The notes below the pieces were generated by a model that made no database searches, had not been told where the DNA came from, and saw only the letters and a list, made by a program, of their open reading frames with translations. The position numbers were made by a program, and so were the translations under genes. Positions 11,830 through 22,521 of a DNA stretch of 64,000 nt are shown in pieces. Numbering within the stretch: the first letter of the stretch is position 1; every line of letters begins with the position of its first letter. Origin of the DNA: Podospora pseudoanserina. Its lineage: Eukaryota; Ascomycota; Sordariomycetes; Sordariales; Podosporaceae. The stretch is taken from positions 2,728,001 through 2,792,000 of the forward strand of contig NC_085920.1 of NCBI RefSeq assembly GCF_035222485.1, in the 5' to 3' direction.

Positions 11830-13470
11830 TCAAAGCCTAATCCCGCTCTCCCACCACCTGCCTTCAGGTCCCCACCACCATCTCAAGCCATACTCCTCGT
11901 CCAACCTCCACACATTTCCATTATTCCCTCCCAGCATATCTCCATAACCCAAGATCTTCACCAACCATCTCACCGGCGAGAACGGCACAGGCTCAAACAA
12001 CCAGATCCCCGCCCTGCTCATATCATCAACAAGCCCCCAACCAGTCCACTGAAGCCACACAGCAACAACAACCAAGTTCCCTACCCTCCTCCACCTCGTC
12101 GAAAAGTTCCTCTCAATGAACCCCCTAAAATACTGACAAACAAAGCCCTGAACCAGCACCCCGACGCCCTGAGTGGCAAAAAACATAATTGGCGTCCCAA
12201 ACTTGGTCGTAGGACTCATAGACGTCAACCCGCCACAGGCATGCATCAGCCCCGACAAGAAAAACGCAATCAACACCGTAACCACCGTCTTCGCCCTCGT
12301 TGGCTTCTTAGCCCGTCGCTCCTTATCATTGTCATACCCCTTTCCATTCACCTCCCCGTTGGTATCCCTCACCCTCAAAGCAGGCACCGTCTCCCCCGTA
12401 GCCACCACATCAAAAACCCACTCCCCCGCCGCCGCGAACCCCCTCCTAAAACTCTGATGCCACCACGCCCCCCAAAACCCAGCCAGCCCTTTCTCCTTCA
12501 CCATGTGAAACCCCCCAAACAGACTCGGATACTGCCACAACTCCCCCTGCACCCCCAACAAATCCAACCCCCCCTTCCCAAGCACACAGTAATTAACCAA
12601 CTGATAAATCGAATGAAAATAAAACAATCCCGCCGCCACCCCCGTAATCCCCAAGATGCTCCTCCCCAAGCTCACCACCCCCATCGGCACCCCCTCCAGC
12701 GCCGGGGGCAAACTGTTGATTTTCCAATGCGACGAGTGCACATACTCGGGCCCCAAAACAATATACGGATCCGCCCTCCCAAACGTAGTCCACACATCAA
12801 TCACCACCCAACTCCACCCAACCTGCCACAACCGATCCCTCACAAACTCCCTCCCCGTCTCACAAACCCAATACCCCTGCCTCGTCACCTTTTCCATCCT
12901 CCCCATCTCAACCGTTTGCCCCTGGCCCCCTCCCGCTGTCGGAAACGGCGGGGACGGTATAGTACTAACAGCATAATTCCACCCCGCCCCCCTAAAATTC
13001 AACAGCAAATCCCCCGCCCATCCCACCCTCTTCCACCAACTCCCCTCCTCAGGGTAAAACTCCCATGTATACCCCCCCGTTTCCCCATCTCTCACAACAC
13101 GCGCAGCATCCCACTGCGGCCGTGTAAACAACACCAGCGTCAACCCCCACACCGTCCCATGGCAGGCAATCAACCCAACAGCATAACCAATCGCGACGTT
13201 GGAGCCAGAGGTGGTGAGTAGGAGTGTGTAATCGATGTACACGATCAAAAAGGCGACCACCCACCTAAGGGAATATAGCCAGGGGCGGGATTTATGTGGG
13301 ATGGAGAGGTAGAGCAAGGGGAGGAAGAGGGTGCCGAAGAAGGCGGAGGGGAGGACGAGGGGTTTGATCTTTCCGAGGGAGAGCTGGGTGTAAAAAAGGG
13401 TGCGGAGGTGAACAATTTGAGCGGTGGGGAGGTGGTAGAGGGGGTCGTTGGGGTTGAGGGTGGTGGTCAT
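11830..13470 (-). CDS. Wax-synthase-like membrane-bound O-acyltransferase
   Basis: Single-exon gene, 546 residues, with several hydrophobic segments: near residues 40-57, 70-87, 95-115 and a cluster at the C-terminal half including the stretch before and after MHACGGLTSMSP. The histidine in that motif, with the upstream SFRRGF block, is typical of the wax synthase / MBOAT-like family that also contains the trichothecene C-4 acetyltransferase Tri7. Such proteins move acyl groups to an alcohol or hydroxyl in the ER membrane. The substrate cannot be told from the sequence, and no partner biosynthetic genes lie next to it. The start codon context AAACCATGA is good. A TATATAT lies only about 30 bases before the ATG (13501-13507), so either it is not the functional TATA box or translation starts a little further in. 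It ends 254 bases from the telomerase stop. Confidence 0.85.
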   Translation of the reverse strand: MTTTLNPNDPLYHLPTAQIVHLRTLFYTQLSLGKIKPLVLPSAFFGTLFLPLLYLSIPHKSRPWLYSLRWVVAFLIVYIDYTLLLTTSGSNVAIGYAVGLIACHGTVWGLTLVLFTRPQWDAARVVRDGETGGYTWEFYPEEGSWWKRVGWAGDLLLNFRGAGWNYAVSTIPSPPFPTAGGGQGQTVEMGRMEKVTRQGYWVCETGREFVRDRLWQVGWSWVVIDVWTTFGRADPYIVLGPEYVHSSHWKINSLPPALEGVPMGVVSLGRSILGITGVAAGLFYFHSIYQLVNYCVLGKGGLDLLGVQGELWQYPSLFGGFHMVKEKGLAGFWGAWWHQSFRRGFAAAGEWVFDVVATGETVPALRVRDTNGEVNGKGYDNDKERRAKKPTRAKTVVTVLIAFFLSGLMHACGGLTSMSPTTKFGTPIMFFATQGVGVLVQGFVCQYFRGFIERNFSTRWRRVGNLVVVAVWLQWTGWGLVDDMSRAGIWLFEPVPFSPVRWLVKILGYGDMLGGNNGNVWRLDEEYGLRWWWGPEGRWWESGIRL

Positions 13471-14045
13471 GGTTTGGCGCCGGTGATGCTCGGATGGTGG
13501 TATATATGCACGAACGTTGGGCGGCTAGCGGGATGGTACCCCCCCTCTTTGCCGGACTGTCGGGTCAATGGTGGGGGAGTGAGAAGAAGAAGAAGAAGAA
13601 AAAGAAAAATCGCAAAAAAGTCAATTGAACAGTGTGTTCATTGTTTCGGGGGGGAAATATAAGAGAAATCAATGAGGCAAAAATGTTGTGAGACATTTGC
13701 TCGAGTTCCCGAATTATATCGTCGCTGACACAGCCACTTGTTTTTGAGAACAGTGTCCAACATGGGTACATCTTGCCGCCGCTAGCAACCAACTGCTCCG
13801 AGAGGCTGACCAACACCGACAACAAATGTCATAAAAAATAAAAAATAAAATATAAAAAATAAAAAATAAAAGTCACAATCTACCATGTGGCGTGGTTGTC
13901 TATATCATCATGAATTATTCGTCGCTAATGTCTAGTATTTGTCACAGACTTTTGAGCTTGAATCGCAGCAAACGTTCTTTAGGACGGAGATGGGATGAAG
14001 GAGATCATTCTTTCCCAAAATTACTTGCACTTTCCACATTGATAT
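13471..14045. other. Intergenic spacer with A/T-rich repeat
   Basis: Upstream region of the acyltransferase and downstream region of the Moco sulfurase. It includes a purine run near 13580-13615 (GAAGAA-type) and an AAAAATA-type repeat at about 13831-13871. No gene seen. Confidence 0.6.
13831..13871. repeat. A-rich (A4-6)T simple repeat
   Basis: Irregular tandem repeat of AAAAAT/AAAAT units, about 41 bases, in the spacer 3' of the Moco sulfurase gene. Confidence 0.8.
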
Positions 14046-16587
14046 TTACACAAGTGTCCAGGAAGGAACAACCACATCCCCCACCCTCAAAGTGGGAAGT
14101 TGCGATTGGCTCGTCACTGCCATGTGCACCCCAAAAAAGACCTTGCCATCAAACCTCCTCGTCTTTGACAATGTCACAAACGGCTCCTGGCTCTTTTCCG
14201 CCGTGTCCTGGTTGATGCATACCATGTGACATCTCCTGCAAGACCCCAACATCTCAAACCTGTGACCACCATCTCCTATTTTCAGATGTAACCACGAGTC
14301 TTCGGCGTAGGGCTCTATCGAACCTTGTGAGCCTTGTGAGGCCGGGGCAATCACAACATTGGCTCGGAAAACATCTGGAGAGATTTCCCCCTTGTGGTTA
14401 CCTGTCCTCCTGATCTCCTCATTGAGGGCATCCAGACTCGGAAGAGTGATAGCCAGTATGGGACTTTCATTGGACAATAATATGCGTCGTTCTTGGCCAC
14501 TTCTTTCCGTGTCCGAGTCTGGTGGTGATGGTGGACGGTCTCCGGGAAACGAGCCAGGAAGTCGTGGTGTTTGATGAGAGGGTGTTGCCGATGGCAGTTG
14601 ATGCTTCTGAAGATGAGCTTTTGAATGCCGCATACTTTTTCCTTGGCCTCCTGGGGGAAATCTGGCCAGCATGCAGGGCACTCCGAGGGCACCCGAGAAG
14701 AAATCATTGACCTCGTTCGAGACGTATGTTTGCGCTAGGATTTCCTCGCCACAAACTCGTGATGATCGCGACCCTAGTGTCGTTGGTTGCCGAAACAAGG
14801 AAGGGTTCTTAGAGAGTGGTATGCTTATTTCTCTAGGCTGGTGCGGTGGAAGTTCTCCGGCATATCTGACCCTTAGCTCGCCTCGATCGAAATCCAGTGT
14901 TGGCCGTACAAGTGCCATCTTTGGGTATCTCTTTTGGCTCAGAGCTTGACCAGTGCCTTGGTGAACCAGACACCATTCTCGATCCCAAGCAAGGCCTTCT
15001 GGTCGGACCTCCCAATCAACTCCTGGAGGAACCTGGAAATGACCGCAGCTTTTGATAGGGTATATACTTATACTGTGAACGCAAAGATCGGCCCGACTTG
15101 ATTTCTGGGTTGTGTGTGATGTAAGAGGTGGTGGCAGAGTCAAATCCTGGTAGAACTCTGTAATAAAGTCCACGAATGCATCGACATCTGAGATAGTGCT
15201 CATGGATCCAAGGCTCGCTCGAATGACGCCAGTCGGTTTTCCGGCCATAATGTCATTGTCGGTTCCGCACCGAAAGCCAGAGCTAAAGTTTTGCCTCATC
15301 TCCCAAGGCTCGAGACCAAGAGCTGAAGCGATACCTCCAGGGTTGCACACACCACCTGTGCGGATATGGAAGCCCTTTAGGGTAGCCAGCTTCTCGACTT
15401 CGGCCAGGCTCACCCATGCATTTTGGTTGTTTCGGATATTGAAGGAGACCACAGGACCACTACCCGCTTGTGGGTTAGGTTCTGGTGAATAGATGGTGCA
15501 GACCGGCTCGCCGTTCCCATGTCGTATTGACCGAAGACCGCGGTCCAGTCTTTGCTGTAAAAACGCCGTATGTTGTGATACCTCCTTCATCGTACCGAAC
15601 AATTGTTTTTGAACGTCCATAGCAGCGTCGAGCGCGATGATGTTGTGAATAGGTAATGTTCCATGTTCCAGACGCTCATGTAAGAACTGGCTCTTAGGGG
15701 CGTGCCACTGCTCCTTCACGCAAACAACAACCATATCGACAGTGCCGCCTCCGAAATACTTCATCGTATTGAAGACTTCTTCCGCTTGGCGTCTTACAAG
15801 TAGAGCACCTAGATCCGGGAAGCCGAATATCTTGTAGAAGCTCAAGACTATGAAGTCAGGGGCTCGCTCGACAGAACTGAGGTCGAGCGGTGAGGAACAC
15901 ACATATGCTGCCGCATCCAGTAAAGTGTATGTCCTATTCCTCGATACATCTGTGTTGCAGCGGATCGTGTCTGACCACCGCAGGGGCAACCGACTGCCAT
16001 CCATATTAGATTGCGCAGGGTATGCAAATAGAGTCGGTCTGTCCTCATGGCCTTCAAATGGGGTTTGGCCCGTTGCCCATTCTTCAACCTGTCTGTCGTC
16101 CAGACAGAGGCTATTTCGAGCCTCTTCCCGAACACCGACTAGACTGGTGTGACTCGCCTGATGATACGCATAGTTGAACCCATCAGGAGCAGCTCTCAGG
16201 GCATCTACAACAAGCTTGATTCCAGCTGTCGCATTGGCCACGAACACCACATCAAAGTCGGCAGGGTCAGCATTGAAGAACTGGAGCACTCGGAGCCGAA
16301 TATCTTCAATCCTCGATGTTGAAAGCTGGGATGAACTGGATCCAGAGTGGGGATTGCCATAAAGGTTCGATGTCATATCTCGGACGAACGAGTCCATCAA
16401 TGATTTGGGGTATGGCGTCGTCCCAGCATGATCAAGATAAACGGACCCTGACATCATTAGCCAAATCTGCTTGTCAAGTTGCTAGATAGCTAGGAGCGAT
16501 ACCTTTGAGCATAGGGTACTCCTCATCTCGAAAGGCCTCCACTTTGGCATTGTAGCCGCTTGTCATCGCATTGTTGGACTTGTCCAT
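14046..16587 (-). CDS. hxB: Molybdenum cofactor sulfurase
   Basis: Transfers sulfur from cysteine to the molybdenum cofactor of xanthine dehydrogenase and aldehyde oxidase type enzymes in the cytosol. Two exons: 16587-16503 encodes the first 28 residues (MDKSNNAMTSGYNAK...MLK), and 16447-14046 the rest, separated by a 55-base GT..AG intron; total 828 residues. The downstream in-frame ATG at 16457 would lose the conserved N-terminus leading into SVYLDHAGTTPYP, so 16587 is preferred. The N-terminal two-thirds is a NifS-like class V aminotransferase fold with the PLP lysine in SFYKIFGFPDLG near residue 231 and a catalytic-loop cysteine in RTGGVCNPGG. The C-terminal third is the MOSC region (beta-barrel part starting ICVHSISIYPIKSC-like, ending with SCRRCHMVCIN and KVFFGVHM). 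The length fits the family. Divergent from CDC6, sharing a 0.7 kb promoter region. Confidence 0.95.
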
Positions 16588-17283
16588 CGCCGCCCAACTG
16601 ATTCAGCCAACCCAGGTCTCCAAAATCTAAGTACTTTCTCTATCCTGGCCTGTCCTTCAACCTTGCCAACAAGTCGCAAAAGTCGCAGCATCTAAGAAGT
16701 GAGCTGCAACAGGAACAGAAACAGCAATGGCAACAAGACATTTTGAAGAGGCAAACAACGAACCCGGCCGAGCCCCAAGTCCCCGATAAGAAGCGGATGT
16801 CATCGGCTCCCGGCCGGCAGCGCCTGGGTACGGAGTTCGCCCCCTTCCACTTGACGTCGTTTTGTCATTGTCGCATGCGGGGAAGCGGGGAGCAGTTGGA
16901 GAAACCCCCACGAACCACAAGCCACACTTTATCAGCCACAGAAGCTGCAACGCCTCGGTTGAGGTTCGCGTTGCAGGTGGAGCTCCAGCCACCAAAATTT
17001 AATTGAAACGCGCTGAAGCGCGCGACAAAGGGCCCACCCAAGACGCGTATTGTCGCGTTTCACAGGGGGGCTTGGAATTGCCGTGGAATTGGAAGGCGCG
17101 ACAGATCCCGAAAGAGACAAGAGCTCCATTTCACAATGCCAGGGCCCTCCTGCCTAACAATTATTTTCACCTTGTCTCTCCACCGTTGCCATCGCCAACA
17201 ACTCCTTCCTCCGCGGGATCTCGGCCATCGTCAACTTGTGTACTTCGTCACTAGCGCTTGCCAAAAGTAAACAAGCCGGCAAG
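16588..17283. promoter_or_regulatory. Divergent promoter of Moco sulfurase and CDC6
   Basis: 696 bases between two divergent start codons. The CDC6-proximal half contains the MluI-box cluster at 17008-17058 (listed separately). The half nearer the Moco sulfurase has no motif I can name. Confidence 0.6.
17008..17058. promoter_or_regulatory. MluI cell-cycle box cluster upstream of CDC6
   Basis: Three ACGCG cores within 51 bases: ACGCGC at 17008-17013, a perfect ACGCGT at 17043-17048, and CGCGT (reverse orientation) at 17054-17058, with a GCGCGCG in between. They lie 225-275 bases before the CDC6 ATG. In yeasts, MBF binds ACGCGT in G1/S genes including CDC6/cdc18, so the position and gene agree with what is known. 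Binding here is inferred. Confidence 0.6.
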
Positions 17284-19340
17284 ATGGTATCTCCCACTCT
17301 TGGAAAGAGAACCCGGAGTTCAAAGGAGAACTCAGGTTTGTTACTCCCGTACCTCAAGGTCAAAGAGGCAGTGACAACTGACAGTTCTTTTGATCTACAG
17401 AGTCGGCAATCACCTTTGACCTTCCTGCCAAGCGCACTCGACGAACCCTTCGAAGCGCCACCATTGCGGATGAGCCAGAAGCCGAAAAGGAGAACGACAT
17501 TGTAATAGCGGAAGACGAAGATGCGAGCGACGAGACTGGCGAGACACAAGAAAAGAAGACAACCTGGCAAGAAAAGACCTTCAAAGATGTGCAAAAGACG
17601 CCCTCAAAATCACTCGCCAGACGAGCCTCGGTGGCCAGCACAGTCAAGAGCTCCGCCATCCCTCCCGTCACGCCTTCAACACCGCGTCACTACGATGTCT
17701 TCTCCAAGGGCGTCACATCCACTCCCCGGCACCGGGTCATGTCAGTTGGAAAGTTCTCCAAGCGCATGACACCCTCGACACCCCTCACCCCGTCCTCCGT
17801 TCAAACAGTCTACCACCAAGCCCGTCAGCTCTTCTCCCGCAGCGCGGACCCAGGGCAGCTCATCGGACGCGACGACGAAAGGGCGAAGATGAAGGGATTC
17901 CTCAGCCGGTGCACCACCTCCAAACCAAGCGGCTGCCTCTACGTCAGCGGGCCCCCCGGCACAGGCAAATCCGCCATGGTCAACCGCATCACCGACGAGA
18001 CCATCTCCGAGTCTGCTAACTCTTCCATCAAAAAAGCCTACATCAACTGCATGTCAGCCAAGTCCTCCAAGGACCTGTACTATACCCTCTTCGACCAGCT
18101 CGTTACCTCCGAAGACCAGGAGACCGACCTCTCCGAAACCGACGTGGTCGAAGCCCTGCAGAAACTCTTCGTCCCCAAAAAGAAGTCGGCCTCGAACAAG
18201 GTGTATCTGATTGTCCTTGACGAAATCGACCACATCCTCACCCTCGACCCGGAGTCTTTGTATCGTGTATTCGAATGGTCTCTCCAGCCCACCGGCAGCC
18301 GACTCCTCATGGTCGGAATTGCCAACGCCCTCGACCTAACAGATCGCTTCCTCCCCCGCCTCAAATCCCGGAACCTCAAGCCAGAAATCCTCCCGTTCTT
18401 GCCATACACCGCCCCCCAAGTCAAAAACATCATCACCACCCGGTTAAAATCCCTCTTGCCAGCAAACCACCCAGACCAGAATTTTATCCCCTTCTTCCAC
18501 CCGGCCGCCATTGAGCTCTGCTCCCGAAAAGTCTCGACCCAAACCGGTGATCTCCGCCGTGCTTTTGAGGTCTGCCGGCGAGCTATCGATCTTGTCGAAT
18601 CTGAAACAAGGTTAAAGCACGAGAATGAAATCAAGGAAAACATGCTGCAAATGTCGCCGTCAAGAAAGGTCCTGGGGGAGAAGCACAATTCTTCTCTTCC
18701 CAAGCCGGGGCAGCAGAGCAGCGTGTCTGGGCAGCTTATCAAGGCGTTGCAGGTGCTGACGGTGGAGACAGCGCCGAGGGTGTCAATTGGGCACTTGAAC
18801 AAGGTTACTGCTGCGGCTTTCAGCTACGGGACTATGCAACGGTTGAAGGTGTTGAATCTTCAGCAAAAGGCGGCGCTGTGCTCGCTGCTGGCGATTGAGA
18901 AGCGGAATCGGGAGAGGGTTTCTTCTCAAGTTGGTGGTGGTACGCCGAGTAAGAATTTGCCTGCGGCGCCGACGGTGAAGGCACTGTTTGAAAGTTATAC
19001 GAGGCTTTGCAAGACGGACTCGGTGTTGCATCCGTTGAGCTCTTCCGAGTTTAGGGAGGTGGTGGCGAGCTTGGAGATGGTGAGTTTGATTGCCGAGGTG
19101 GATGGGAAGATGGGGTCTTTTGGTGGGAGCGGGACGCCGGGGGGTTTGGCGAGGACGCCGAGCAGGAGGGGGAAGAAGAAGGATGTTTTTGGGATGGGGG
19201 ATATGAAAGTTGGATTGGTGGCTGATGAGAGGAGAGTGGCGAGCTGTGTTGGGCTTAGGGAGATGGAGGGGGTTGTGGAGGGGGAGGGGAGGGGGCAGGG
19301 GATTTTGAGGAGGGTGTTGTCAGGGGAGGGGTTGGAGTAG
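17284..19340 (+). CDS. CDC6: DNA replication licensing factor Cdc6/Cdc18
   Basis: AAA+ ATPase that joins the origin recognition complex in G1 and helps load the MCM helicase. Two exons, 17284-17335 and 17401-19340, joined across a 65-base intron, giving 663 residues. The N-terminal 120 or so residues are basic and rich in Ser/Thr-Pro sites (for example TPSTP, STPRH), as expected for CDK control. The ATPase core has Walker A GPPGTGKSA, Walker B VLDEIDHI, sensor 1 around GIANALDLTDR, and sensor 2 near TGDLRRAFEVCRRA. The last third is the winged-helix domain, with a Gly-rich insertion GSFGGSGTPGG. The upstream MluI boxes fit G1/S expression. Cdc6 rather than Orc1 because no BAH domain is present and the length is that of Cdc6. 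Confidence 0.93.
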
Positions 19341-19846
19341 GTGGTCGATGAGAGGAAGAAGAAACGGTCGTTTTATATATGGTTCTGGCTGGTTCTGGAG
19401 TTTATTAAACCGGGTTTGGCTTGCGGAGTTGGTGGCTGGCTGCTGGGTTTTCAGTTGGGGGGAAAAATTGGCGCGGGTTGTATAAACATGGTTGAAAAGG
19501 GGAGTTGTATAAAATAGCATACATAGGGCATGGCGTAGTGTTTACCCTGTTTGAGGGGTTGAGAGAGAGATGTTTTTAATACTGAGAGACTACCAGGTGT
19601 AGTGAAATACAAAAGTTGACAACACACATCTGACATCTCTCTCATATCCAAATATTCGAGTTCACACACACACACATACAGAGCATGAAGGGATTGGCTC
19701 AATAATATTTCATGTCTTTATGACAATTGTATAAATCATCCATCAATCATTCTACATATTTCCTCTTTTGCCTGCTAAAACATTTCAACTTTGTATAAAC
19801 CAAAGACATGCAAAACCACATTTTCCCATCGCCCCCAAGAACAAGC
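19341..19846. other. Convergent intergenic spacer
   Basis: 3' regions of CDC6 and the dehydrogenase. Contains a short CA run at about 19664-19676 and AT-rich sequence. No gene seen. Confidence 0.6.
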
Positions 19847-21671
19847 CTAAGAATGAGTAGGCATGGCCACATCCGCCTTCTTGCTAATCGCATCCTCGGC
19901 GCTCCACATGGCCGTCACCGTCTTGAGCTGCGTGTAAAAGTTGATCCCCGGCTTCCCGTAGAACGTGCTTGCGCCGCCGCCCGCAATGCTCTTCTTATTG
20001 CCCGTGAAGCTGAACATGGGGAGGGGCACAGGAATAGGGACGTTGATCCCGACCTGACCAGCCTCAATCTTGCGTCTGAACGTCTCGGCCGTGGGACCGC
20101 TCCTCGTAAAGATGGCAACACCGTTGCCGTACTCGTTCTCATTGATCAGATCGATTGCTTCGTCCAACGTGTCAACGTTGAGGCAAACGAGGACAGGGCC
20201 AAAGATCTCCTCCTTGTAGCACTTCATATCCTTGGTGACGTTGGAGATAATGGTAGGAGCGACCCAGTTGCCGTTGGGGTACTTGGGTGGCTTGAAGCCC
20301 CTCCCATCAAGAAGGATAGTGGCACCCTCTTCCTCGGCCGAGGCGATCAAACCCTCGATACGCTCCTTGCTCTGAGGGGAGATGACAGGCCCCAAATCAG
20401 CGCCCTCTTCAAACCCACCATTCACCTGAAGAGCCTTTGCCCGCTCGGCAAGCTCGGGAAGCCACTCTTTCGTCTCGCCCACCATGACAAGAGTCGACAA
20501 GGCCATGCAGCGCTGACCCGCGGCGCCAAAGGCAGCACCGACCACCGCGTTGAGGAACTGGTTCTTGTTGCAGTCTGGGAGGACAGCAGCGTGGTTCTTG
20601 GCCCCGAGGTTGGCCTGGACACGCTTGCCGTTGGCGGAGCCGCGTGAGAAGATGTACTCGCCCGCCTTGTTGCCGCCGACGAAGCTGACAGCCTTGATGG
20701 CGGGCTCGTCGAGGATGAAGTTGACTGTGCGGTGGGCGCCGTGGACAATGTTCACCACGCCCTCGGGGAAGCCCGCCTTCTTGGTGAGCTCGGCGAGGAT
20801 CATAGCCGCGCCGGGGTCGCGCTCTGAGGGCTTGAGGATGAGCGTGTTGCCCGTGATGGTCGCCACGGGGATACACCAAAGCGGAATCATAGCCGGGAAG
20901 TCTACCTCACACACACACGGTTAGCCAACCTTGCCCTTTTCCCTCTTGTAACAGGAACAACTCACTAAAAGGGCAAATGGCAGCCACAACCCCCAACGGC
21001 TCCCTATAAGTCCTAGTCTCCATATCCTTCGCAACCTCCAAAACCTCCCCCTTCAACAACTCCGGCGCCCCGCAAGCCGCCTCAGCAACCTGCAACCCCC
21101 TCAGCACATCCCCCTTCGAATCCGCAAACGTCTTCCCCTGCTCCAGCGTAATGCTCGCCGCCAACCTATCCCAATTCTCCCTAATCAACCCCACAAACTT
21201 GAACATGATCTGCTGCCTGTGCAGCACGCTCGTCGCACTCCAGCTCTTGAACGCCTTCTCTGCCGCCGCCACCGCAGCCTTTAGCTCCTCGTCCGTGTTC
21301 TGCGGGACCCGGGTAATTAACTCGTTCGTGGCCGGGTCGTGCAGGTCAATGTACTGCGAGGTGGCCGACTTGACGAACTCGTTGTTGACGAACCAGGGGG
21401 TGTCGTACGCCGTCTGGAGCTTCTCGTGCGTGGTGGGGAAGTTGGTCGCCGTGCTGGCCAGGCCGTAGGCCGAGGCGGTTCCGGCGGGACGAAGGTGCTG
21501 AGCGGTGGCGTGTATCCTCCTCACGGCGGCGGCCGAGGCCGAGTGGGTGCTGTTCTTCGAGGGAGCCATTCTGAGTGCTGGAGACGAAGAACCCAACAGA
21601 GCGCTGGCTGATCGTTGCGAGGACGAGAAATGGGAGGAAGCCACAGCAGCTCGGGATGCGAAACGACGCAT
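19847..21671 (-). CDS. Methylmalonate-semialdehyde dehydrogenase, mitochondrial
   Basis: CoA-acylating aldehyde dehydrogenase (ALDH6 family) that turns methylmalonate semialdehyde or malonate semialdehyde into propionyl-CoA or acetyl-CoA in valine, pyrimidine and beta-alanine breakdown. Two exons, 21671-20966 and 20901-19847, 586 residues. The 64-base intron (20965-20902) falls inside the conserved [12 protein letters not shown] motif, and splicing rebuilds it exactly, with Asn split across the junction. The catalytic cysteine is in GQRCMAL, and the cofactor loop has [17 protein letters not shown] and [10 protein letters not shown]. The N-terminal 25 residues ([20 protein letters not shown]) are Arg/Ser-rich without acids, a mitochondrial presequence. 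A CA repeat occurs in the intron. No sign of damage. Confidence 0.95.
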
Positions 21672-22521
21672 GTTGAAAGGGAGAAGTCCAAAATGGTTGG
21701 CCCGATGGGCGGTATAGGATAGGACACGGGTTGGATGTGACAGCGGTCAATAGCTTGTCGAACTAGGTAGGCCGGCTTCTATATTAACCCCCGAATGGTT
21801 TGCTGCAGCTTTGCGAATTCGCCCCTGCTCGACTGGCTGTCCAAAACTGCAGATGTCTTGAAAGACTGTTCCCCCTTTATCCGTCCCCCCAGCGACACCG
21901 CAGGGGGGAATGCCGCTTTAAAGACCGGACGTGAGGAGGGGAACTGAGCGGGTGAGCTTCCCCGCCATGCCATGGCCTCTTGCCTCCCTTCTCCGCAGCT
22001 CCAGTAAGCCGCGGCCTGCCGAACTCCAATCGGATGCTGCACAAGCAACCTGTCAACAGGTTTAGACTGGGGACGAAGCTCTCATGGATCCTGCCAAGAC
22101 GAAATCTGGGGTATCAAAACACAGGGAGCTTCCAAGTCAAGGCAAGGCTGGAGGAGCTCGTTGTCCACTTCTGTCCACTTGATCAGATACTCGTTAGATA
22201 GCGTGATAGCGCGATAGCATGAGCACTCGCACCAAACTATGACCATCAGTAACTAACGCCGTTGTATTTTCTCACGCATGCCTATAAAATACATTTACGC
22301 CTGGATACACCTGCCCAAGTCAAGAAAAACAGAAGAACGAAAAATCGTGTGCTCTTGCAATCAAGTCAAGTCGCCCATTTTCCTGATAACATCCGGATCA
22401 CGTCACGTTCTGCATGACTGCCGGTTCCTGTCCCTTTGATATTAACGGTATCCGAGACTACCTCGTGGTATCTGGGTATAAATCCACCTCTCTCAAAATC
22501 CCCTCTTCATTTACTCCAGCC
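21672..22521. other. Intergenic spacer
   Basis: 850 bases holding the promoter of the dehydrogenase and the 3' region of calnexin. No gene or named motif recognised. Confidence 0.55.

Noticed and set aside
11755-13221. 488-codon open frame on the plus strand opposite the acyltransferase
   Set aside because: Pro/His/Arg/Gln-rich antisense of a C-biased gene, without any domain; the minus-strand protein is a clear family member.
16457-16457. ATG at 16457 as the Moco sulfurase start
   Set aside because: An upstream exon (16587-16503) supplies the expected N-terminal residues and joins in frame to the conserved YLDHAGTT motif, so 16457 is internal to intron-adjacent sequence.
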